A stretch of DNA of 36,063 bases from a virus. A model generated the notes under the pieces. The model searched no databases. It had not been told where the DNA came from and saw only the letters and a list, made by a program, of their open reading frames with translations. Where the stretch lies: positions 1-36,063 of IMG/VR virus record IMGVR_UViG_3300048930_001359; one strand, given 5' to 3'. Position numbers and translations under genes: made by a program. How positions within the stretch are numbered: the first letter of the stretch is position 1; the number at the start of each line of letters is the position of its first letter. Below are positions 23,590 through 30,850 of the stretch, piece after piece.

Positions 23590-24903
23590 CTCTGTGTCGC
23601 TGATCCTCACCGCCTTCTTGCCCGTGAACTTCTCGTATCGTTGCACGATGACATCGCAATACGGCATGTCGAGTTCCATCAGGAACGCGTTGCGTCCCGT
23701 CTGCTCGGCCGCAATCAGTGTCGAGCCGCTCCCGCCGAAGAGGTCCAGCACGTTCTCGCCTGCGAGGGACGAGTACTGCATCGCCCGCACCGCGAGCTCC
23801 ACCGGCTTCTCCGTGAGGTGGACCATGCTCTGCGGGTTCACCTTTTTCACGTGCCAGAGGTCGGTCGCGTTGTTCGGCCCGTAGAACTTGTGGGCAGCGC
23901 CTTCCTTCCACCCGTAGAAGCAGATCTCGAACGCGCCCATGAAGTCCTTGCGCGTCAGCACCGGGTGTTGCTTGTCCCACACGATGCCCTGGCTGAAGTA
24001 GAGCTCGTGCTTCTTCAGGAACGGCGGGTAGTTGCCGAGGTTCGCGTAGCCGCCCCAGACGTAGAACCCTCGGCCGGGCTCGAGCACGCGGGCGATGTTG
24101 CCGAACCACGCATCCAGCAGCTTGTCGAACGCATCGTCGGTCACGAAGTCGTTGGCGAGCGGACGGTCCTTGGCGCGCATCTTCTTCTGCGTCGGCTTGG
24201 CCTTGCCGGGGTGACGGGCGAGGTCCATCGACTGGTGATGCGTCGCGGGCTTGCCGGTCGCTTCGAACGACGACAGCCCGGCGGCGATGGCGTTGTTGCT
24301 GCGCGGCTCGACCTTCACGTTGTACGGCGGGTCGGTGTTCACGAGGTGAATCACCGCGCCGTCGAGCAGGCGATCCAGGTGCTCGGGATTGCTGCTGTCG
24401 CCGCACATGAGGCGATGATTGCCGAGCACCCAGATGTCGCCGGGCTGCGTCGTCGCTTCATCAGGCGGTAGCGGCACGTCGTCCGGATCGGTAAGACCCT
24501 GCTCGACATCGCCCGACATGATGCGCTTCAACTCTTCGTCGTCGAAGCCGAGCGTGCCAATATCGAAGTCCATCTCCTGCAGCGCCGACAGTTCGATCGG
24601 CAGCATCTCGTAGTTCCACTCGGCGATCTCGTTGGTCGCGTTGTCGGCGATGCGGTACGCCTTCACCTGCGCCTCGGAGAGATCGGTGGCGACGTGGACC
24701 GGCACCTTCGCGAGTCCCAGCTTCTTCGCGGCCTTGAATCGCGTGTGCCCGACGATGATCACGCCGGCGGCGTCCACCACGATCGGCTGGCGGAAGCCGA
24801 ATTCCTTCAGTGACGCGGCAACCGCATCGACGGCGTCGTCGTTGTTGCGCGGGTTGTTCGCGTACGGCTGGACCTGCTCGATGGGACGTAGTTCAATGTT
24901 CAT
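23539..24903 (-). CDS. ParB-domain DNA methyltransferase (class beta N4/N6)
   Basis: A fusion common in phages. Residues 1-100 form a ParB-like domain (GVIIVGHTRFKAAKKLG at 47-63). Residues about 155-430 form a methyltransferase with DPPY at 191-194 preceding FGGSGS at 389-394. That order (catalytic motif before SAM-binding motif) marks the beta class, which methylates adenine N6 or cytosine N4. HLTEKPVEL at 362-370 is also typical. AGGAG precedes the ATG by 6 nt. It probably protects phage DNA from host restriction or marks replicated DNA. The target sequence cannot be inferred. Confidence 0.93.
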   Translation of the reverse strand: MNIELRPIEQVQPYANNPRNNDDAVDAVAASLKEFGFRQPIVVDAAGVIIVGHTRFKAAKKLGLAKVPVHVATDLSEAQVKAYRIADNATNEIAEWNYEMLPIELSALQEMDFDIGTLGFDDEELKRIMSGDVEQGLTDPDDVPLPPDEATTQPGDIWVLGNHRLMCGDSSNPEHLDRLLDGAVIHLVNTDPPYNVKVEPRSNNAIAAGLSSFEATGKPATHHQSMDLARHPGKAKPTQKKMRAKDRPLANDFVTDDAFDKLLDAWFGNIARVLEPGRGFYVWGGYANLGNYPPFLKKHELYFSQGIVWDKQHPVLTRKDFMGAFEICFYGWKEGAAHKFYGPNNATDLWHVKKVNPQSMVHLTEKPVELAVRAMQYSSLAGENVLDLFGGSGSTLIAAEQTGRNAFLMELDMPYCDVIVQRYEKFTGKKAVRISDTESSSGSQLPDEVVETTK

Positions 24904-24983
24904 TGGCTTCTCCTGTTGTGTTCAGCGTGAGTGCCCACGACGCCGGCGTGGCGTTGGGTGTGGTTCTTTTCTTCGGAGCACCG

Positions 24984-25223
24984 ATGCCGATTCGACGTGA
25001 CCGCCGTGGACGCGGTGGCGGGAAGCCTCCACCCAAGCCGCCGACTCCCAGGGAGTGGTCGGATGCGGCTCTGTCGCTCGTGAAGCACCGCCACGTGAAT
25101 GACGCCGACGCGACAATGTTCGAATTCGCGAAGTCGATCACCCGAGGCGGCAAGACCTGGACGCAGAAGCTGTGGCTCAACATCCACCAGCTGCACGGCA
25201 TCGCGCGCGACCATGCCGACTGA
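24984..25223 (+). CDS. Small basic protein, 79 aa
   Basis: The ATG at 24984 has CGGAG five bases upstream. A Arg/Gly/Pro-rich start (MPIRRDRRGRGGGKPPPKPP) leads into a helical body (SDAALSLVKHRHVNDADATM, FAKSITRGGKTWTQKLWLN). The body looks protein-like and is not easily explained as antisense of another gene. It is divergent from the methyltransferase, 80 bp away. Function unknown; possibly a small DNA-binding protein. Confidence 0.6.
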   Translation: MPIRRDRRGRGGGKPPPKPPTPREWSDAALSLVKHRHVNDADATMFEFAKSITRGGKTWTQKLWLNIHQLHGIARDHAD

Positions 25224-25483
25224 GTCCGGGCGGATTTCTCGCGAAAGAAAGTCAGTCGGAAATGGTTGGCGTTCCCACGGCCATCTCTTTCGAGCCTGCG
25301 CCGGGAAGTACCTAAGCCGGGGGAGGGGGCGGTCCGCTTTGTCTCTGCCACTCTGGCACCCCGCGCCAGTCGCACCGTGGGCCACGCGGCCGCAAGGCGG
25401 GACGACGATCGCCACGCCGCCAACGGACGCGACGTGGGCCAACCCGTGGCGAACGGGTTGGAACGAGCGTGCGGGGTTGTCGG

Positions 25484-25675
25484 TCACGTGGCCGGACTGG
25501 ACGGTTCCGGAGACGGTCGGGCACGCAGCCAACGCGTCACGCACTTGGCGCAGCGAGGCAACACCTGCTGGTCGTAAGATGGATCGACGCCGTGCTTCCG
25601 AAAGCGTCCGAACTGCACCCGTTGGTCGGCCCACCGCATTGCTCTTCCACACGCTCGGCAACGCCCATTGATCAT
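25484..25675 (-). CDS. Small zinc-ribbon protein, 63 aa
   Basis: The start at 25675 (MINGRCRACGRAMRWADQRV) has GGAG 6 nt upstream. Two Cys pairs, CRAC at residues 6-9 and CAKC near residue 46, are about 37 residues apart and would chelate one zinc. A basic C-terminal tail follows. It lies just beside the iteron-like array, so a DNA-binding role in replication is possible but unproven. Upstream in-frame sequence is low-complexity and unlikely to be coding. Confidence 0.55.
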   Translation of the reverse strand: MINGRCRACGRAMRWADQRVQFGRFRKHGVDPSYDQQVLPRCAKCVTRWLRARPSPEPSSPAT

Positions 25676-25693
25676 GGTTGGCTCCGTCAGTCC

Positions 25694-25915
25694 TGTGCCG
25701 CGTGTGCCGCGATGTACCGCGACCCTCCCCTGCGCTTGTAACTTTTCTCCTGCGTGCGCACGTGTGCGCGCCCGCGTGCGTGCGTAAGTGGGGAACATCG
25801 CGGTACACCGCGGTACAGACGCATTTCGACTCGGTGAATACGAGGGATTCCTGTACCGCAGTCCGCATTTCGATCGCGGCACAACGCGGTACAAACACCC
25901 CCTCATCGCGGCACA
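25694..25915. repeat. Iteron-like array, nine copies of CGCGG(T/C)ACA; candidate replication origin
   Basis: Copies on the - strand lie at 25694-25702, 25703-25711, 25713-25721 and (one mismatch) 25852-25860. Copies on the + strand lie at 25799-25807, 25809-25817, 25875-25883, 25885-25893 and 25907-25915. Adjacent copies are spaced 9-10 bp apart, about one helical turn. The centre holds a relatively AT-rich patch (25737-25749) and an alternating purine-pyrimidine tract (about 25751-25786). The array sits between the primase-helicase stop and the zinc-ribbon gene, as expected of an origin or a cooperative operator. Confidence 0.65.
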
Positions 25916-25963
25916 AGACCGCCTGCGGCGTGGCCGACAGGGCTGGGAAACGGTGCGCGCGGC

Positions 25964-28408
25964 TCATGGCACACCTCCTGCGCGCAGCCCGATACCTTGG
26001 TAGAAGCGGCCCTGGATGCTGTGCTTGCGACAGACCACGCCCGGGACGGCGGCGGCCAGGTCGCGACCGAACGTCTGCTTGTTCGTGACGACCATTCGGC
26101 CGTCGGCCTCGCACCACGACTTCCAGGCGTTGTAGAGATCGTCGACCCAGGCGCGGTGGGTCGGAGCCACCTCGCAGCGATCGCGCACGAACGCCATCAC
26201 CGGCGACGCCAGGTCCTCAAGGTCCTGCACCGCGTCGGCGACCGACTGCGGCTGAACGAAGTGCCCGCGTTGGCGAAGGCGCTTCAGCCCCTCGATGGCC
26301 CAGAGAAGGATGCCCGGCAACTCTTCCATCAGCTGATGGGTCAGCGTCACATCCTCGTTGCCGTAGAAGCTGCGGGTGAGACGCAGGATGACGAACCGGC
26401 CCGCGAGCGCGCCGCTGGCGTCGTTCATGCGTGGCAGCTCGTTGGTCAGGAACACGAATCGGGTCGGCAGCTTCATGGTCACGCTGCCCAGGAACTTGCG
26501 GTCGACCGTAAGCGTGTCCTCACCGCTGATGCACAGCAGGCGCTCGACGACCACGCCGATGTTCTCGCCGCTGAAGCGGGCGTCCGAGACAATCGCCAGC
26601 GACTTGCCGATGAGCGACTGCAGGCCGAACGTGCCCGCGAGGCTCGAGGTGGTCGGTCCGACCACGTTGCCGCTGCCGACGAGGCGCGACATCACCCGGC
26701 CGATCGTGCCCTTGCCCGAGCGCTTTGGCCCGACCATCAGCAGCATCTTCTGCTGGCTGGTGTCGGCGACGAGCGAGTAGCCCATCCACTCCTGCAACAA
26801 CTGGACGGACTCAAGATCGTCGCCCCAAAGCTGTTCGAGGAAGCGAATCCACCGGTCCGGCGGCTCCGGGTTCGGTTCGTAGGCGAAGTCGATCGAGTTG
26901 ATGTTGAACAGCGCCGGCGTGGGGACGTAGATCGTTCCGCTCGCCAAGTCGAGCGTTCCAGACGGGTACGGCAGCAGCCAACGCGGGTCTGGCCCGTTGG
27001 TACGACCGTTGAGCCAACTAGGTGGCGTCACGCTCACCGGAAGATGCGCATGTGCGCGGAGCGATTCGACCGCAGACTTGATGGTTCCCGGGTTGGACTC
27101 GAAGTCGACGAGCTCCATCTGGCCCGACTGCTTGTTGAACTGATACCGCAGTGCGTCATGTAGCCACGGCTGGATCTTCTGCCGGAGCGTCTCTTCTTCA
27201 ATCTCGACGTAGCGGTTGCCGCGCCACGCCATCAACGTGCCGGCGTAGCTGTGCAGCGTCCGCCCTTGGGGGTGCTGATGGAATTCTTGGACGAAGGCCT
27301 GCGCTGTCGGCAGCGTTCGCTTGGGCGAGAGCACGAGACGACCCGTCTCCGGGTCCTTCTCTCCCAGCGCGATCATGCCGGCGGCGTCACGAAGGACGTC
27401 GTCAGCGTCCTCCTCCGTCACCACGGCACTCTTCTGGCTGGGCCGGCGCGGGCGGTACTGCGCGGTCACCGTCGCCAGGGCTTTGTCGATCGTCATCTCG
27501 CCGTAGGTCTTGGCTCCGTGCTTCTCGTCCCACTTTTCGCGCATGAGGCCCGAGCGTCGGAACAGCGTGTCGAGCTGGCGTGCGTCCTTAGTGTAGAAGG
27601 CGAGCGAGAAGACCAATGACGAATCGGCCTCGCTTTGAGAGCGGAAGTGCCCGTTCCAGTTACCCGCCCAGAGATCGCGGAATTTCGCGCCGCTACGGCT
27701 TCGCGAGGCTTTCTCGATGATCTCGTCGTCCGTGAGGGCGTAGCGGTCATGCGGGTAGTCGCCGGCGTGCGGCGGCGGGTCTGGCGGCTTCGGAGGTGGG
27801 GTCGGCTTCGGTTTCCCGAAGACCTCGCCGTAGATCGCGTCCACCGCAGCCTGCGCTGTCCGAACGTCGGTGGGCGATGAGCCGAGGTGGTTGCCGGTGA
27901 TAGTGAAGAACCGGTCGTGGTCGTACATCTCGACCTCGCCATCCTCGAACGCGGTCTTGCAGCGCGGGCCGGGCTTGGACGCCTCGACGATCACCTTCAC
28001 GCCGGTTCCCGAGGGACTGATCTCGGCGTAGCTGGCGAGCAGATCGATGAAGCGGACGCCCCAAGTCTTGATCTCGCCGGTCTCGGTATCGATGCAGTCG
28101 TCCAGATCGATGCCGCAATACCGATCGTCCGCCGCGAAGACGTAGCCGATGCCTTCGAAAACGTCGGACCGCTGATAGGCGGCGAGCGCCTCGTCGAAGG
28201 TCGACCATGTCTCGGGCTTCGTTGAATCCGCCATCGTGCCGCTACGGGCGTTGAACGGCACCTTCGTGGGCTTGCCGCCGCGCGTGACGTAGCGCCAGAC
28301 CACCCACTGCGGGCGGGCGCGGAGACGTTCATCAACACGACCAACCGCAACGACGTACTCGTCACGGTTGGTCGAAGGGGGCTCGGATTGGATCGAAGTT
28401 GGGTCCAT
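25964..28408 (-). CDS. Phage primase-polymerase / SF3 helicase fusion
   Basis: A replication protein of about 814 aa. The start at 28408 (MDPTSIQSEPPSTNRDEY) is chosen because family similarity begins just after it (PQWVVWRYVTRGGKPTKVPF); upstream in-frame sequence is not protein-like. No strong ribosome site is visible. The N-terminal primase-polymerase domain (about 30-200) has the acidic motif GIDLDDC at 99-105 and SPSGTGVKV at 131-139. A helical bridge follows. The C-terminal helicase has Walker A GPKRSGKGT at 560-568 and a B-type strand SLAIVSDARF at about 603. It makes primers and unwinds DNA at the phage origin, which probably lies directly downstream at 25694-25915. Confidence 0.9.
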   Translation of the reverse strand: MDPTSIQSEPPSTNRDEYVVAVGRVDERLRARPQWVVWRYVTRGGKPTKVPFNARSGTMADSTKPETWSTFDEALAAYQRSDVFEGIGYVFAADDRYCGIDLDDCIDTETGEIKTWGVRFIDLLASYAEISPSGTGVKVIVEASKPGPRCKTAFEDGEVEMYDHDRFFTITGNHLGSSPTDVRTAQAAVDAIYGEVFGKPKPTPPPKPPDPPPHAGDYPHDRYALTDDEIIEKASRSRSGAKFRDLWAGNWNGHFRSQSEADSSLVFSLAFYTKDARQLDTLFRRSGLMREKWDEKHGAKTYGEMTIDKALATVTAQYRPRRPSQKSAVVTEEDADDVLRDAAGMIALGEKDPETGRLVLSPKRTLPTAQAFVQEFHQHPQGRTLHSYAGTLMAWRGNRYVEIEEETLRQKIQPWLHDALRYQFNKQSGQMELVDFESNPGTIKSAVESLRAHAHLPVSVTPPSWLNGRTNGPDPRWLLPYPSGTLDLASGTIYVPTPALFNINSIDFAYEPNPEPPDRWIRFLEQLWGDDLESVQLLQEWMGYSLVADTSQQKMLLMVGPKRSGKGTIGRVMSRLVGSGNVVGPTTSSLAGTFGLQSLIGKSLAIVSDARFSGENIGVVVERLLCISGEDTLTVDRKFLGSVTMKLPTRFVFLTNELPRMNDASGALAGRFVILRLTRSFYGNEDVTLTHQLMEELPGILLWAIEGLKRLRQRGHFVQPQSVADAVQDLEDLASPVMAFVRDRCEVAPTHRAWVDDLYNAWKSWCEADGRMVVTNKQTFGRDLAAAVPGVVCRKHSIQGRFYQGIGLRAGGVP

Positions 28409-28447
28409 CGCGGTCCGGTGAAGTTGGACCACACGCGCACACGGCGT

Positions 28448-28580
28448 GCGGGATGTCGGCCGGGCGTTCCACGCCACCTCGACCGGGTTCCGCCGTAAGC
28501 CGGCGAAAGTCTGCCGACGGCACCTGGCCCCGGAGCACACGCTCAAGGGAAGTGACCGACGCTCCCGACCGACATCCCGC
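28448..28580. repeat. 12-bp perfect inverted repeat upstream of the primase gene
   Basis: GCGGGATGTCGG at 28448-28459 and CCGACATCCCGC at 28569-28580, separated by 109 bp, in the non-coding gap between the primase start and the preceding gene. They could be paired operator sites, or the ends of a small mobile fragment. No gene is visible between them. Confidence 0.45.
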
Positions 28581-28596
28581 TCCACCGCACACGATT

Positions 28597-28956
28597 TCAT
28601 GCGACGGCAGCAACGGCCTCGCGCGATGCGCCGAAGCGATCGCCGACCGAGGAAGCCGCTTCGGCTGGCGAAGCGGCGTCGCTGCGACGCTGGCCCCGGG
28701 TCACCGCGAATGCTTCGTTGCCGAACTCGCGAAGCAGGAAGCCGCCGTAGATGCTCACAACGCTCTGACCCACAGGGGTCGCGGCATCGACGCTGATCGT
28801 GCGCCGCGGCTCATCGACGAAGTAACCGCCGTCCACGCGGACGCGGGCTTCACCGAACAGGCCTTCGGCGGCGACGAGCGCCAGTTGCAGGGTCATCTCG
28901 GCCTCTTCCAGGGGCACCGTCGGATCGAACTTAAATCGATAGATTTCGACGGACAT
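28597..28956 (-). CDS. Small protein, 119 aa, unknown function
   Basis: Two in-frame ATGs exist; the second (28956) has the better distance from TGGAG. The first 85 residues are well structured in appearance: VEIYRFKFDPTVPLEEAEMT, then ALVAAEGLFGEARVRVDGGY, SVDAATPVGQSVVSIYGGFL. The rest is Ala-rich. It is the first gene after the recurring motif at 29021-29036 and precedes the primase. No family recognised. Confidence 0.72.
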   Translation of the reverse strand: MSVEIYRFKFDPTVPLEEAEMTLQLALVAAEGLFGEARVRVDGGYFVDEPRRTISVDAATPVGQSVVSIYGGFLLREFGNEAFAVTRGQRRSDAASPAEAASSVGDRFGASREAVAAVA

Positions 28957-29020
28957 GGTCATGCTCCAAACTCGCCGGTCGCCGCACCGGGCGCGTGAAC
29001 GCCTCGACGCGGACTCTCCG

Positions 29021-29036
29021 TAGATGACCTATGCCG
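29021..29036 (-). promoter_or_regulatory. Copy of recurring motif upstream of the replication block
   Basis: The + strand reads TAGATGACCTATGCCG, identical over 16 bp to 18071-18086 and 15/16 to the copy at 20532-20550. It lies 65 bp upstream of the 119-aa gene's preferred start, in the same orientation relative to the gene as at the portal block. Candidate promoter or operator. Confidence 0.45.
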
Positions 29037-29062
29037 TGAGAGACGCATCTGTCCGCCAAAGG

Positions 29063-29097
29063 CACCGGCCGCGTCGTGGTGATCGACGCGGCCGGTG
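29063..29097 (-). terminator. 13-bp perfect hairpin after the sigma factor gene
   Basis: CACCGGCCGCGTC (29063-29075) pairs with GACGCGGCCGGTG (29085-29097) around a 9-nt loop, 13 bp past the sigma factor stop. In the transcript direction it is followed by CCTTTGG, a poor T-run. A terminator or transcript-stabilising hairpin fits best. Confidence 0.5.
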
Positions 29098-29110
29098 TTG
29101 GCGCTGAGCG

Positions 29111-29692
29111 CTATTCGCCGCCCAGACCGGCGTCCTCGAAGCGCTGGCGAAGCTGCTTCATCCGCGCGTAGAGCGTCGAACGCGCCACGCCCGCGGCATC
29201 AGCGGCTTCGGACAAGTCCTCGGTCGCCATGATGGCTTCCGCGATCTTGCGCAGACCGTCGGGCAGGCCGGCGAGCACCGTCCGCACGTCGTCGGAAGTC
29301 TGCTCGTCGTGCGGCTCACGCAGAGTGCGTCGCGCGCGATCCGCATCCGACAACAGCTCGCGCAGCGGAACCGGCGCGCCGTCGATGATCACCGTGGTGG
29401 TGTCGATCGAGCTGGTCGGTCCGCCGCCCGAGCGGCACTTTCGCCGGCGCTCACGGAGGATCATCCGCACGGCGTTGTTCACGACGCGGTCGGCAAACGT
29501 CTCGATGGACGCCCGCGCCGGATCGAACTTGTGCGCCTTGCGGAGGAGGTGAAGGGACAGATCGTGTTCAAGGTCGTCCCGGTCTGACCGGGAGAAGCCC
29601 ACCTTGCGGACGAGCTGGCTTGCCTTGTACTTGATCAACGAAACGGCGTAGGCGGTGAAGACCGCGTGCCGAGGGTCGGGCGTGTTGCCCAT
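29111..29692 (-). CDS. Phage-borne RNA polymerase sigma factor (ECF-like)
   Basis: The 193-aa protein has the two domains of a small sigma-70 family factor. Region 2 (about 15-85) contains VGFSRSDRDDLEHDLSLHLL and FADRVVNNAVRMILRERRRK, typical of core binding and -10 recognition. Region 4 (about 135-190) has a helix-turn-helix, DLSEAADAAGVARSTLYARM. No anti-sigma gene is adjacent. It probably redirects host RNA polymerase to phage promoters. It lies alone between two hairpins, so it may be transcribed on its own. The sequence GACCTAT, shared with the recurring motif, occurs just upstream at 29717-29723, but seven bases alone are weak evidence. Confidence 0.88.
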   Translation of the reverse strand: MGNTPDPRHAVFTAYAVSLIKYKASQLVRKVGFSRSDRDDLEHDLSLHLLRKAHKFDPARASIETFADRVVNNAVRMILRERRRKCRSGGGPTSSIDTTTVIIDGAPVPLRELLSDADRARRTLREPHDEQTSDDVRTVLAGLPDGLRKIAEAIMATEDLSEAADAAGVARSTLYARMKQLRQRFEDAGLGGE

Positions 29693-29845
29693 GTGGCCTC
29701 GGCGGCCCGAGCACTCGACCTATCGGTGCGGGATCTGGCTGCTGTGCCGCGACGAACATCGCGGACTCGAACGACAGCGGGCTGATCGCCGACCAGGTGC
29801 TTGGCTCCGTGGCCGCCGGAGGGCCCGGCCGCTGTCGCATCACCA

Positions 29846-29873
29846 GAAATAAGAAACGCCCCTTTCGGGGCGT
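29846..29873 (-). terminator. Rho-independent terminator of the 392/323-aa operon
   Basis: Stem ACGCCCC/GGGGCGT with a 4-nt loop (29856-29873), followed on the - strand by TTCTTATTTC. It starts 6 nt after the stop of the 323-aa protein gene and closes the operon that begins at the XRE regulator. Confidence 0.8.
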
Positions 29874-29878
29874 CTAAG

Positions 29879-30850
29879 TCATTCTTCTTCCTCGGGTTGC
29901 GCGTCCGGACGAGGTCTTCCTCGGTTGTCGCGTGGTTGCGACGAAGCATGCCTAACAACAGATCTGCTGCTTGGTACGGAACTTTTGCCGCCGGTGTCCT
30001 TTGCGCGCCGGATGACTCGCGCAATGGTGGCGTGGTCCTTTGGAAGTCCTCGTTTCTTCAGATCCGCTTCGATCTCCCGAGTGCTCTTGCCTTCGCGCAC
30101 ACCGTCGGCGATCAGCCCCAGCGTCGGGCCTTGCTGAACGACACGTTCAACTTCGCTGGCAATGAACCGTCGCAATTCGTCGCGATTGCCGCCACAATCC
30201 TTGACCATCTCCTCCCACTCATGGACAAGCTGCGCGAATCTCGCGCCGTCGAGAGCAATTCCATCGCTCGTGACGGTGGTAACCGCAGGGAGCGGAATGA
30301 TCGCGGGAATGGAATGGGAAAGGTGCTCGATCGCGGGAGGAGTGCGGCCGATCAGTACGATCCGTTTGCCCGTTGGTGGGATTTCGGCAAACACGTTTTT
30401 TGAACGAGCGTCGTCCGGGAGGCGGGCGACAAACACTTCGTACTTCTTCCTGCCGAGTGGGCACTCGCCAATGCGCCAGAGCCGATCAGCGATACGATCA
30501 CGAACCCGGCCCTCGATCCCGAGCGCGCATTTCAACTGCCTCGCCAGAACAGCGAAGTCGGGCTGGTAGCGCACGAGTATCGAGTCTGTCACCCAGGCGC
30601 GCATGACCTCCGGGCAGGTCACATAGAAGCGTCGAGTGCCGTCAGGCATCACCACGCTTTGCACTTCTTCCACGTGCCGGTCGTGGCATCCAGGGCAGAC
30701 GACGTGCGTGGCATTGGCGGCGCGCCCGACGAGCTTCACTTTCAGAAGCCAGTCGAGCGCGCCATCGGGCCACGCGGCGACGTAGTCCGAATCAAATACA
30801 GGAGCGTCGGCGTCGAATGCAGCCCAAAGCGGTTCGAGGAACTCGTTCAC
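29879..30850 (-). CDS. Uncharacterised protein with Cys/His cluster and C-terminal HTH, 323 aa
   Basis: GTG start overlapping the 392-aa gene's stop (GTGA), so the two are translationally coupled. The first 100 residues hold a candidate zinc site (C52, C55, H56, H59, C79). A middle domain contains GKRIVLIGRTPP and DGARFAQLVHEWEEMVKDCG. Residues about 244-283 look like a helix-turn-helix (LIADGVREGKSTREIEADL, HATIARVIRRAK) as in resolvases and regulators. The C-terminus is Arg/Pro/Glu-rich. There are no membrane segments. It may bind DNA or sense a ligand. No named family recognised. Confidence 0.8.
   Translation of the reverse strand: MNEFLEPLWAAFDADAPVFDSDYVAAWPDGALDWLLKVKLVGRAANATHVVCPGCHDRHVEEVQSVVMPDGTRRFYVTCPEVMRAWVTDSILVRYQPDFAVLARQLKCALGIEGRVRDRIADRLWRIGECPLGRKKYEVFVARLPDDARSKNVFAEIPPTGKRIVLIGRTPPAIEHLSHSIPAIIPLPAVTTVTSDGIALDGARFAQLVHEWEEMVKDCGGNRDELRRFIASEVERVVQQGPTLGLIADGVREGKSTREIEADLKKRGLPKDHATIARVIRRAKDTGGKSSVPSSRSVVRHASSQPRDNRGRPRPDAQPEEEE

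Noticed and set aside
25224-25483. Possible remnant of a replication-initiator gene (a - strand stretch reading GRGNANHFRL)
   Set aside because: The phrase resembles some HTH replication proteins and lies near the iterons, but it sits in an Arg-rich frame without a credible start, and the rest is antisense to another gene.
24900-26117. Long - strand frame of about 405 codons across the region before the methyltransferase
   Set aside because: Arg/Pro-rich, no ribosome site, overlaps better-supported genes on both strands and the iteron array. It is open only because of high GC.
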